DNA of 64,000 nt, taken from assembly GCA_964549445.1 (NCBI GenBank), contig CAZJVS010000007.1:62001-126000 (forward strand), read 5' to 3'. Source of the DNA: SpSt-539 sp964549445. GTDB taxonomy: Bacteria; Planctomycetota; Phycisphaerae; UBA1845; UTPLA1. The translations under genes were made by a program, and so were the position numbers. Positions 33,587 to 46,253 of the stretch are shown in pieces (within the stretch, counting starts at the first letter, position 1; each line of letters begins with the position of its first letter). Under the pieces are notes generated by a model. That model was not told the origin of the DNA, ran no database searches, and was given only the letters and a program-made list of their open reading frames with translations.

Positions 33587-33605
33587 CCGGACCAGTGGGG
33601 TCCGG
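33587..33605 (+). other. Hairpin between rplJ and rplL
   Basis: CCGGACC (33587-33593) and GGTCCGG (33599-33605), 7 bp with a 5-nt loop. No T-run. Position suits stabilisation of the rplL message or processing that raises L7/L12 output; this is inference. Confidence 0.4.
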
Positions 33606-33667
33606 GCTACCGGGCGGGATGGATGGCGGTCGGGCGAGGCCCGGCTGTCTGAAAACGGGAGTTTGCG

Positions 33668-34084
33668 ATGTCGGATACTGCAACGAAGGAATTCAGCGCG
33701 GACGTGAAGACGCTGGGCGACAAGATCGCCGGGCTGACACTGAAGAGCGCCCAGGAGCTGGTGGATTACCTCAAGGCGACGTACGGAATTGAGCCGGCGG
33801 CGGGCGGGGCGGTCATGATGGCCGGTCCGGCGGCCGGCGGGGCGGCGGCCGAGGTGGCCGAGGAGCCGACGACGTTTGACGTGACTTTGAAGGATGCCGG
33901 GGCGAACAAGATCGGCGTGATCAAGGTCGTGCGGACGGCGACGGGCTTGGGCCTGAAGGAGGCCAAGGACCTGGTCGACGGGGCTCCGAAGATGGTGAAG
34001 GAGAACATCTCGAAGGAGGACGCCGAGAAGCTCAAGAAGGAGCTGGAAGAGGCCGGCGCCAAGGTCGAGATGAAGGGTCACTAA
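33668..34084 (+). CDS. rplL: 50S ribosomal protein L7/L12
   Basis: 138 aa. N-terminal dimer helix (LGDKIAGLTLKSAQELVDYL), Ala/Gly hinge (about 40-65) and C-terminal domain with FDVTLKDAG, KIGVIKVVR and GLGLKEAKDLVDGAP. Multi-copy stalk protein that recruits EF-Tu and EF-G. Slightly longer than E. coli's at the N-terminus. TTTGCG precedes the ATG; GGGAG is 9 nt further. Confidence 0.96.
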   Translation: MSDTATKEFSADVKTLGDKIAGLTLKSAQELVDYLKATYGIEPAAGGAVMMAGPAAGGAAAEVAEEPTTFDVTLKDAGANKIGVIKVVRTATGLGLKEAKDLVDGAPKMVKENISKEDAEKLKKELEEAGAKVEMKGH

Positions 34085-34106
34085 GAGGCAGCTTAAGGGG
34101 CCATTT

Positions 34107-34143
34107 CGGGGCGGTTGACGCCCCGGGAGGGTCGCCTTACTAT
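34107..34143 (+). promoter_or_regulatory. rpoB promoter overlapped by a hairpin
   Basis: TTGACG (34115-34120) and TACTAT (34138-34143), 17 bp apart, in the 309-bp gap between rplL and rpoB. A 7-bp stem CGGGGCG (34107-34113) / CGCCCCG (34119-34125) covers the -35. As RNA from the upstream promoter it could act as an attenuator; as DNA it surrounds the -35. The rest of 34144-34393 has no gene. Confidence 0.55.
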
Positions 34144-34393
34144 ACTTGGTTCTCTCCGCGCGGGCGCGAAAACGAGTCGGCTGCAATGGACGGGCCGAAT
34201 CGCTTCAGATGGCGCCGGCGTCGGACTGGTCCTGCGGAACATTTTACCGGGTGCGTCGTCGTTGACGAACACACCGCAAGCGCCCATAGGCCCGGCGACG
34301 GCCGTCAGCGAATGATGACGAGTCGACGCCGGCTTCGCGCGCCCAGCGGCATTGACCACTGCCGCCGCGCCGATCGCATCGAAAGGTGACGCG

Positions 34394-37300
34394 ATGATTC
34401 AGGTGCAAGAGATCCGTGATTTCCACAAGCTCGGCGATGCAGCGCCCATTCCGAATCTGATCAAGCTGCAGACCGAGTCCTACGAGCGCTTCCTGATGGC
34501 CGAGGTTCCGCCGGAGAAGCGGAAGAACGAGGGCCTCGAGGCGCTGCTGCGCGAAGTGTTCCCGATCTCGAGCTACGACGAGAACGTGACGCTGGAATAC
34601 AAGGATTACCACCTCGGCAAGCCGCGGTACACGCCGGACGAGTGCCGGCAGTTGCGGCTGACGTACGGGATGCCGCTGCGGGTGGGGCTGAAGCTTTCGC
34701 GGAAGGACACGGACGAGATTCTCGAGGAGCGAATCTACCTGGGCGACATCCCTGTGATGATCGGCGGCGGGGAGTTCATTATCAACGGGGCGGAGCGGGT
34801 GATCGTTTCGCAGTTGCACCGGTCGCCGGGCGTAGATTTCATCAAGGAGACGCTGGAGGGCGATCGGGCGCTGCACGCGTGCCGCATCATTCCGGAGCGC
34901 GGGAGCTGGGTCGAGATCGAAATCACGCGGAAGGACGTCCTGGCGGTCCGGATCGACCAGTCGAGCAAGATTCCGGCGACGATGTTCCTGCGTGCGATGG
35001 ACGCGCGATTCAGCAGCGATGCGACGATCGTGCGGGAGTTTTACGAGACGAAGGTCGTGCGGGCGAACGGACTGCGAGCCGACATGTACGCGGTGTCGGA
35101 CATCCGGGCGGACGAGGAAGTGAATAAGGGCGAAGTCACCGAGCCGCTGGTGCGGGCGGGCTGTCCGATCGGGGACGCGGTGGGCCGGATCATTGATGCG
35201 GGGATCAAGCAGGTCGAGGTCATCGACAAGGTGGTCGATCCGCTGATTCTCAATACGCTGGCGGAAGATAACAGCCGTTCGCACGAAGATGCGCTGTTGA
35301 AGATCTACCAGCGATTGCGGCCGGGGAATCCGGCGCAGCTCGACAAGGCGGTCAAGCTGTTCCACGAGAAGTTCTTTGATTCGAACCGGTATCGGCTGGG
35401 CAAGGTGGGGCGGTTCCGAATCAACCGCAAGTTCGGGTTGTCGATCCCGGCGTCGGTGCATACGCTGACGACGGTCGATCTGACGGCTTGTCTGAAGTAC
35501 CTGCTCGATCTGCGAAGCCAGAACCGAGTGGGGTACTCGATTCCGCGGCGGGTGCCGTTCGAGCTTTGCATCCTGCAATACGCCCGCGAGCTGGCGGCGC
35601 AGATCAAGATTTATATGAAGCCGGGGCGGGCCGTGACGGACCCGAAAAAGGGCGTTGAGCTGGGCAGTCTCGACGCGATCCGGGAGGGGCGCAAGAAGCT
35701 GGAGCAGGCCGACGTCGTCAAGGAGATTCGCCGGCAGCTTCGGGAAGTGAGCGACACGCCGGGCGAGTGGGCGCCGCCGGATTCGATCGATCTGCCGCGG
35801 ATGAGAGTTTATCTCGGCCGGGCTGAGACGGATCGTGAGTCGGACGTGACGCGGGCGTCGAAGGAATACGTGGTATCGGTGATCCGGACGCGATGCTCGC
35901 GAATCCTGGAAGGCGTGGATGAGTATCTGGCGGAGATCAAGCATCGGACGCCGGAGGGTGTTCAGCTCGAGTACTTGAACTATCACCCGATGGTCGGGCC
36001 AATCTATACGTTTGATGAGGCCGAGGCGAAGCGAATCGGCGCTGAGGTCACGGCGAAGATTGAATCGGACTGGCGCGAGCTGTTCGGGCAGGCCAAGCAC
36101 GCGGCGTTCGACACCGAGGAGCACATTCGCGGCGTGCTCGGGGCGGCGCCGGGGCCGGCGGGCGGGACCTTTGGCTCGTTGCGCGAGTTTGGGTGGCAGA
36201 TCAGCCGGGTCGTGGTGCAGGAAGACGATATCGACCACCTCGGCAACCGACGTCTGCGGACGATCGATGAGCTTGCGAGCGAGGAACTGCGCAAGGGTTT
36301 CCTGAAGATGCGCCGCACCGTGCAGGAGCGGATGAGCATGAAGGACCCGGCGGAGCAGCCGAAGATTGTCGACCTTGTGAACACGAAGAGCGTGAGCAGC
36401 GCTATCGAGTATTTCTTCGGTCGAAGCGAGCTTTCGCAGGTCGTCGATCAGACGAATCCGCTGTCGCAGCTCACGCACGAGCGGCGGCTGTCGGCCCTCG
36501 GGCCGGGCGGCTTGAACCGCAAGCGGGCGGGCTTCGAAGTTCGCGACGTTCACATCAGCCATTACGGGCGGATTTGCCCAATCGAGACGCCGGAAGGCAC
36601 GAACATCGGTCTAATCGCTTCACTGTCGATTTACTCTACGGTCGATGAGTACGGATTTTTGATCACGCCGTACCGCAAGGTGGACAAGGCGTCGAAGGTC
36701 AACGGGAACATCGAGCACCTGCGAGCGGACGAAGAGATGAAGATGGTGCTCGCGCCGCCCGAGGTGGTGGGCGATCACAAGATCAAGGAGCAGCAGCACG
36801 TCGCGCGGGTGCGCGGCGAACTGGCGACGGTCGAGGCGAAGGAAATCGAGTATGTCGATATTTCGCCGAAGCAGACGGTCGGCGTTTCAGCGTCGCTGAT
36901 TCCGTTCCTCGAGCACGACGACGCCAACCGGGCGCTGATGGGATCGAACATGCAGCGGCAGGCGGTTCCGCTTCTGCGGACCGAGGCAGCGGTCGTGGCG
37001 ACGGGCATGGAGCGGGTCGTCGCGGCGAACAGCGGCATGGTGATCCGGGCGCATGCGAACGGGACGGTAACGTACGTCGATGCGACGCGGATCGTGCTGG
37101 ATAATACGGAAGAGTACGAGCTGCGGAAGTTCCACGGGCTGAACGAGCGGACGTGTCTGAACCAGACGCCGCTGGTGAAGCTGGGCCAGAAGGTCAAGAA
37201 AGACCAGATCATCGCGGACGGGCCGGGCTGTGCGAAGGGCGAGCTGGCCCTGGGACGCAACGTACTGGTCGCGTTCATGCCTTTCGACGGCTACAACTTT

Positions 37301-38860
37301 GAGGACGCCATTCTTATCTCCGAGCGGCTGGTGCAGGACGACGTCTTCACGAGCATCCATATCGAGGACTTCGAGGTCGAGATTCGCGAGACGAAGCTGG
37401 GCCGCGAGGAGTTCACACGCGACATTCCGAACGTGTCAGAGAAGGCGCTTCGCAGTCTCGACGAGTACGGCGTGGTGCAGGTCGGCACGGAGGTGAAGCC
37501 GGGCGACATCCTGGTCGGCAAGGTTTCGCCGAAGAGCAAGAGCGAGCTTTCGCCGGAAGAGAAGCTGCTGCATGCGATCTTCGGGCGTGCGGGCGAGGAC
37601 GTGAAGAACGATTCGCTCGAGGTGCCGAGCGGCACGAGCGGCATCGTGATCGCGACGAAGCGATTCAGCCGTCGGACGCAGATGACGGAGGACCAGAAGA
37701 AGGAGCTGCAGCGGCGGATCAAGGAGACGCGGGACCAGCACAATGTGCGGACGATCGCGGTCTTCAAGCAGATGATCGACGACATCGAGAAGGTGGCCGG
37801 ACAGCCGATCATCGATCCGAACACGAAGCAGAAGGTCGGCAAGAGCGACAACGTCGACGTCGTGATGGAGCAGATCGGCGAGCCGAACAAGTGGTCGTTC
37901 GACATGAAGTGGGTGAAGCCGGCGGCGGTCCGCGAGGATACGCAGAAGATTTACGACCGGTACTGGCCGCGCATCGTCGAGCAGATCGAGGAGCGCGAGC
38001 GGAAGATCGCGCAGCTCAAGCGCGGCGACGAACTGGCGTCGGGCGTGCTGGAAATGGTGAAGGTGTACCTGGCGACGAAGCGCTCGCTGTCGGTGGGCGA
38101 CAAGATGGCCGGGCGGCACGGAAACAAGGGCGTGATTGCGAAGATCATGCCGGAAGAGGACATGCCGTTCATGGCGGACGGGACGCCGGTGGACATCCTT
38201 CTGAATCCGCTGGGCGTGCCGAGTCGTATGAACGTCGGCCAGATTCTGGAGACGCACCTGGGCTGGGCGGCCCGCATCCTGGGCTTCCAGGCGGTGACGC
38301 CGGTGTTCGACGGCGCGAAGGAAGATGAGATTCACCAGGCGGTTCGGTCGGCCAACGAGCATGTCCGGAAGCTGCAGATCGATGCGAAGACGGTGGTGGC
38401 GGCCGGAGACGATCGGACGATCCTGGTTGAGATGCCGATGGGCGGCAAGATTCAGCTCTACGATGGCCGGACCGGCGATCCGTTCGATCAGCCGGTGACG
38501 GTGGGCTACATCTACATGATGAAGCTACATCACCTGGTGGATGACAAGATTCACGCGCGGTCGACGGGTCCGTACTCGCTGATCACGCAGCAGCCATTGG
38601 GCGGAAAGGCCCGGACGGGCGGTCAGCGCTTCGGCGAAATGGAAGTGTGGGGCTTGGAGGCGTATGGCGCCGCCCACATCCTGCAGGAGTTGCTGACAGT
38701 GAAATCGGACGACGTCGAGGGCCGGACGAAGATTTACGAGTCGATGGTGAAGGGCGCCAACACCCTGGAAGCGGGCACGCCGGTTTCGTTTGACGTGCTT
38801 TGCAATGAAATCCGCGGGCTGGGCCTGAACATTGTGCTCGAGAAGAAGAAGCTGATATAG
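34394..38860 (+). CDS. rpoB: RNA polymerase subunit beta
   Basis: 1488 aa. ATG at 34394 (MIQVQEIRDFHKLGD) after GAAAGGTGAC is preferred to a TTG at 34352. Conserved regions are present: the rifampicin pocket at about 690-715 (SELSQVVDQTNPLSQLTHERR-SALGPGG), GRICPIETPEGTNIGLI, and C-terminal MAGRHGNKGV, GQILETHLGW and GKARTGGQRFGEMEVW. In the Rif pocket, E. coli F514 and M515 are Val-Val; D516, H526 and S531 equivalents are kept. It is longer than E. coli's 1342 aa, mainly in the middle (insert about 1110-1240). Confidence 0.97.
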   Translation: MIQVQEIRDFHKLGDAAPIPNLIKLQTESYERFLMAEVPPEKRKNEGLEALLREVFPISSYDENVTLEYKDYHLGKPRYTPDECRQLRLTYGMPLRVGLKLSRKDTDEILEERIYLGDIPVMIGGGEFIINGAERVIVSQLHRSPGVDFIKETLEGDRALHACRIIPERGSWVEIEITRKDVLAVRIDQSSKIPATMFLRAMDARFSSDATIVREFYETKVVRANGLRADMYAVSDIRADEEVNKGEVTEPLVRAGCPIGDAVGRIIDAGIKQVEVIDKVVDPLILNTLAEDNSRSHEDALLKIYQRLRPGNPAQLDKAVKLFHEKFFDSNRYRLGKVGRFRINRKFGLSIPASVHTLTTVDLTACLKYLLDLRSQNRVGYSIPRRVPFELCILQYARELAAQIKIYMKPGRAVTDPKKGVELGSLDAIREGRKKLEQADVVKEIRRQLREVSDTPGEWAPPDSIDLPRMRVYLGRAETDRESDVTRASKEYVVSVIRTRCSRILEGVDEYLAEIKHRTPEGVQLEYLNYHPMVGPIYTFDEAEAKRIGAEVTAKIESDWRELFGQAKHAAFDTEEHIRGVLGAAPGPAGGTFGSLREFGWQISRVVVQEDDIDHLGNRRLRTIDELASEELRKGFLKMRRTVQERMSMKDPAEQPKIVDLVNTKSVSSAIEYFFGRSELSQVVDQTNPLSQLTHERRLSALGPGGLNRKRAGFEVRDVHISHYGRICPIETPEGTNIGLIASLSIYSTVDEYGFLITPYRKVDKASKVNGNIEHLRADEEMKMVLAPPEVVGDHKIKEQQHVARVRGELATVEAKEIEYVDISPKQTVGVSASLIPFLEHDDANRALMGSNMQRQAVPLLRTEAAVVATGMERVVAANSGMVIRAHANGTVTYVDATRIVLDNTEEYELRKFHGLNERTCLNQTPLVKLGQKVKKDQIIADGPGCAKGELALGRNVLVAFMPFDGYNFEDAILISERLVQDDVFTSIHIEDFEVEIRETKLGREEFTRDIPNVSEKALRSLDEYGVVQVGTEVKPGDILVGKVSPKSKSELSPEEKLLHAIFGRAGEDVKNDSLEVPSGTSGIVIATKRFSRRTQMTEDQKKELQRRIKETRDQHNVRTIAVFKQMIDDIEKVAGQPIIDPNTKQKVGKSDNVDVVMEQIGEPNKWSFDMKWVKPAAVREDTQKIYDRYWPRIVEQIEERERKIAQLKRGDELASGVLEMVKVYLATKRSLSVGDKMAGRHGNKGVIAKIMPEEDMPFMADGTPVDILLNPLGVPSRMNVGQILETHLGWAARILGFQAVTPVFDGAKEDEIHQAVRSANEHVRKLQIDAKTVVAAGDDRTILVEMPMGGKIQLYDGRTGDPFDQPVTVGYIYMMKLHHLVDDKIHARSTGPYSLITQQPLGGKARTGGQRFGEMEVWGLEAYGAAHILQELLTVKSDDVEGRTKIYESMVKGANTLEAGTPVSFDVLCNEIRGLGLNIVLEKKKLI

Positions 38861-38865
38861 GCGCC

Positions 38866-38927
38866 GTCGGCCGGCGAGGGCGCCGGCCGCTACGAGGTCG
38901 GCCGGCGGGGGCGCTGGCCGCCACGAA
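38866..38927 (+). repeat. Tandem 31-bp hairpin repeats after rpoB
   Basis: Two direct copies (38866-38896 and 38897-38927) agree at 27 of 31 positions. Each contains a GC-rich palindrome: GGCCGGCG-4-CGCCGGCC in copy 1, and with one G-T pair in copy 2. They begin 5 bp after the rpoB stop. Confidence 0.85.
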
Positions 38928-38969
38928 GCTGATTCAGCGGCTGGACGCCGGCGAACGGGAGACGTGAGC

Positions 38970-39446
38970 ATGGATGGAATCAAGTACGAGGTGGTTTCGT
39001 CGCTCGATCCGCACGAGTTGCGGGAGTTTTACATGGCCCAGGGCCACAACGCCCCGGAGACGCCGGACAAGCTAGCGCAGCTCGTGCGAAACTCGGTGTG
39101 CTTCGTGACGGCTCGGACCGACGACGGGCGATTGATCGGGATCGCCCGCGGGATCTCGGACGGCGTCCGCGGCTATCTGACGGAGTGCAAGCTGGACCCG
39201 GCGTACCAGGGGCCGGGCGCAGTGACGGCGCACGATGGCCGTGTCGAGCACGACCAGTACAAGATCGCGAAGTCGATGGCGGAACGGGTGCTGTCGGCAC
39301 TGATCGAGCTGGGCTGTGAGCGGATCGACGTTTCGGCATACGGGACCGAGGTCGATTTCTGCGAGGAGTTGGGATTCAAGAAGAACAGCGGGCAGGTGAA
39401 CCTGACGCTGGACGCGCGGCGGCTGGCGATGGCGACCGCGAACTGA
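38970..39446 (+). CDS. GNAT-like acetyltransferase between rpoB and rpoC
   Basis: 158 aa. ATG at 38970 has GGAG 8 nt upstream; GTG at 38964 is possible. Secondary-structure pattern of GNAT enzymes: helices (about 12-40), strand FVTARTDDGRLIGIARGIS, ECKLDPAYQGPG as motif A strand and loop, a long helix (KIAKSMAERVLSALIELG), then RIDVSAYGTEVDFCEELGFK. The acetyl-CoA loop (normally Q/RxxGxG/A next to the helix) is followed here by about 15 extra residues (AVTAHDGRVEHDQY). No substrate known. Same strand as, and 81 bp before, rpoC. Confidence 0.75.
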   Translation: MDGIKYEVVSSLDPHELREFYMAQGHNAPETPDKLAQLVRNSVCFVTARTDDGRLIGIARGISDGVRGYLTECKLDPAYQGPGAVTAHDGRVEHDQYKIAKSMAERVLSALIELGCERIDVSAYGTEVDFCEELGFKKNSGQVNLTLDARRLAMATAN

Positions 39447-39527
39447 GGTTGATTGAATCGTGGCGCTCCGCGGATGGCGGGGCGCGACGTTGAAGATTGA
39501 CGGATAACGAGGCGAGGAACAACGCCC

Positions 39528-43931
<4,404 letters not shown>

Positions 43932-44014
43932 CGAAAATCACATGAGGGCTGTATCCTAAGCGGCTTGCGCCGGTGTGGAATCGCCGGTTGTCCGCAGCAG
44001 AGAACGAGAGCGAT

Positions 44015-44407
<393 letters not shown>

Positions 44408-44431
44408 GCCGGAGCGATTTGAGGACAAACG

Positions 44432-44908
44432 ATGGGTTATAAGAAGTGGACGCAATCGACGGTTCGACTGGCACCGGACAATATCTACGGAAGCAAGATC
44501 GCGTCGAAGTTCATCAATTGCATGATGTGGGAAGGTAAGAAGAGCGTTGCCTGCCGGATTTTCTACGGGGCGCTCGACCAGATCTCGAAGAAGATTCCCG
44601 ATACGCCGCCGATCGAGGTATTCGAGCGGGCGCTTGGGAACATCAAGCCGAATATTGAGGTTCGCAGCCGACGCGTTGGCGGCAGCAATTACCAGGTGCC
44701 GATGCCGGTGAGCCGGCGGCGGCAGGAGTCGCTGGCGATCCGATGGCTGCTGGAGGCGTCGCGGGCCAAGAAGGGCAAGCCGATGATGGATCGGCTGGCC
44801 GATGAGCTGCTGGCGGCGTATCGCGGCGAGGGCGCGGCGATGACGACGCGCGACAATGTGCACCGCATGGCGGACGCGAACAAGGCGTTTGCGCACTTTG
44901 CGTGGTAA
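44432..44908 (+). CDS. rpsG: 30S ribosomal protein S7
   Basis: 158 aa. Binds the 3' domain of 16S rRNA. GSKIASKFINCMMWEGKKSVA, PNIEVRSRRVGGSNYQVPMPV and RKKG-type AIRWLLEASR are family segments. ATG with GAGGACAAACG. 24 bp after rpsL. The downstream fusA seen in many genomes is absent; FKBP genes follow. Confidence 0.97.
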   Translation: MGYKKWTQSTVRLAPDNIYGSKIASKFINCMMWEGKKSVACRIFYGALDQISKKIPDTPPIEVFERALGNIKPNIEVRSRRVGGSNYQVPMPVSRRRQESLAIRWLLEASRAKKGKPMMDRLADELLAAYRGEGAAMTTRDNVHRMADANKAFAHFAW

Positions 44909-44957
44909 CGACCGTCACCTGCATTTCCACGGCGGTCAGACGATTCGGAGAAAACTC

Positions 44958-45692
44958 ATGAGCCCACGGTTGAAGTACGCCATCGCAGCGGTGACGTGCC
45001 TAGCGATCGTTCCGGTGCTGCTGGCGCAGGTTGACTATTCGAAACTACCGGAGAATCCGCAGAAGACGGCGCAGCTGGCGGCATCGGCCAAGGCCGGGCT
45101 GAACGGGGCGGTGAAGGCAGCCGAGGACGCGACCAAGGGGAAGGCCACCAAGGCCGAGTTGAGCCGGAAGGATGATAAGCCGGTCTTCCTAGTGCATCTG
45201 GTCGGGACGGACAAGGCCTTCGATGTGACGGTCGATGGCGTCAGCGGGAACATCCTCGACAAGCAGGAAAGTGCGTTGACCGCGCCGACGCTGCCGGGCG
45301 AGGCGGTCACAGGCGAACCGGTGACGCTGCCGTCGGGCGTATCGTATTACGACATGAAGGTTGGCACGGGTGATTCGCCTTCGACCAAGGCGCATAAGCC
45401 CATACTGCATACGACCGGGTATCTGGTTGATGGCAAGAAGTTCTGGAGCTCTTTAGACCGCGGCGAACAGCTCAACATGCCGCTTTCGAATTACGTGCCG
45501 GGTATGCAGGAAGGCCTTGCGACCATGAAGGCCGGCGGCAAGCGGAAGATCATTATTCCCTATCAGCTCGGATATGGAGATCGCGGAAATCCGCCGGTCA
45601 TTCCACCGCGTGCGATGCTGATTTTTGATGTTGATCTGTCCGCGGTTCAACCGCCGGCCGACGCGGCGCCGGCGCCGGCCAGCGGTTCCTGA
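44958..45692 (+). CDS. Exported FKBP-type prolyl isomerase with N-terminal PepSY-like domain
   Basis: 244 aa. ATG at 44958 with CGGAG; signal peptide about 1-23 (ends LLAQ). A PepSY-like segment (about 38-90: KAAEDATKGKATKAELSRKD, DVTVDGVSGNILDKQ) precedes an FKBP domain (about 115-230: GYLVDGKKFWSSLDRGEQLN, GMQEGLATMKAGGKRKIIIP, YGDRGNPPVIPPRAMLIFDV). Periplasmic folding helper. Part of the tail of the S12/S7 unit with the next FKBP gene, 20 bp on. Confidence 0.85.
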   Translation: MSPRLKYAIAAVTCLAIVPVLLAQVDYSKLPENPQKTAQLAASAKAGLNGAVKAAEDATKGKATKAELSRKDDKPVFLVHLVGTDKAFDVTVDGVSGNILDKQESALTAPTLPGEAVTGEPVTLPSGVSYYDMKVGTGDSPSTKAHKPILHTTGYLVDGKKFWSSLDRGEQLNMPLSNYVPGMQEGLATMKAGGKRKIIIPYQLGYGDRGNPPVIPPRAMLIFDVDLSAVQPPADAAPAPASGS

Positions 45693-45712
45693 CGCGCACG
45701 AGGAGAGTGACT

Positions 45713-46078
45713 ATGTATCCCGGTGATCCGGTCAACGGCGAGCCGACCAAGACTCCGTCCGGCCTGATGTTCTTCGAGATCAAGGAAGGAAATGGGCCTG
45801 CGCCGAAGGGCTCCAGTGCGCGGGTGACAGTTCACTACAGCGGCTGGCTTACGGACGGGAAGAAGTTTGACAGCTCGGTCGACCGCGGACAGCCGGCGAC
45901 GTTTCCGCTGAATGGCGTGATTGCCGGATGGACGGAGGGTGTCGGCTCGATGAAGGAAGGCGGCAAGCGGAAGCTGATCATTCCGTACAATTTGGCGTAC
46001 GGGGAGCGCGGTCATCCGCCGGTGATACCCGGCCGTGCGACGCTGGTCTTCGACGTCGAGCTGATCAAGGCGAGCTAG
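45713..46078 (+). CDS. FKBP-type peptidyl-prolyl cis-trans isomerase
   Basis: 121 aa, no signal peptide, so probably cytoplasmic. Core: VTVHYSGWLTDGKKFDSSVD, GVIAGWTEGVGSMKEGGKRK, YGERGHPPVIPGRATLVFDVEL. AGGAG lies 7 nt before the ATG at 45713; a GTG at 45707 is less likely. Closely follows the exported FKBP and is followed by a strong terminator. Confidence 0.95.
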   Translation: MYPGDPVNGEPTKTPSGLMFFEIKEGNGPAPKGSSARVTVHYSGWLTDGKKFDSSVDRGQPATFPLNGVIAGWTEGVGSMKEGGKRKLIIPYNLAYGERGHPPVIPGRATLVFDVELIKAS

Positions 46079-46113
46079 CGAGCGAAATTCACAATACTCC
46101 CAGACATTGAACT

Positions 46114-46147
46114 ACGCGGCCCGACGAGAGCGGGCTGCGTTTTTTTT
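46114..46147 (+). terminator. Rho-independent terminator of the ribosomal/RNAP supercluster
   Basis: ACGCGGCCCG (46114-46123) pairs with CGGGCTGCGT (46131-46140; one G-T pair) with a 7-nt loop, then eight T (46140-46147). The clearest terminator in the window. Confidence 0.92.
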
Positions 46148-46253
46148 GCGCGCTAATAATCCGGCCGTCGGCGGTGCGCGGGGCGGCGGCGGCGAGTAAA
46201 CTATGCCGCAAGTCGGCGGAAGCCGGCGATGCGCGGGAAGGGAGCAGGTTGCG

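Noticed and set aside
38860..38963. A possible small peptide between rpoB and the GNAT-like gene
   Set aside because: The sequence is two GC hairpins; any frame through it is Gly/Arg/Pro repeats without a start site.
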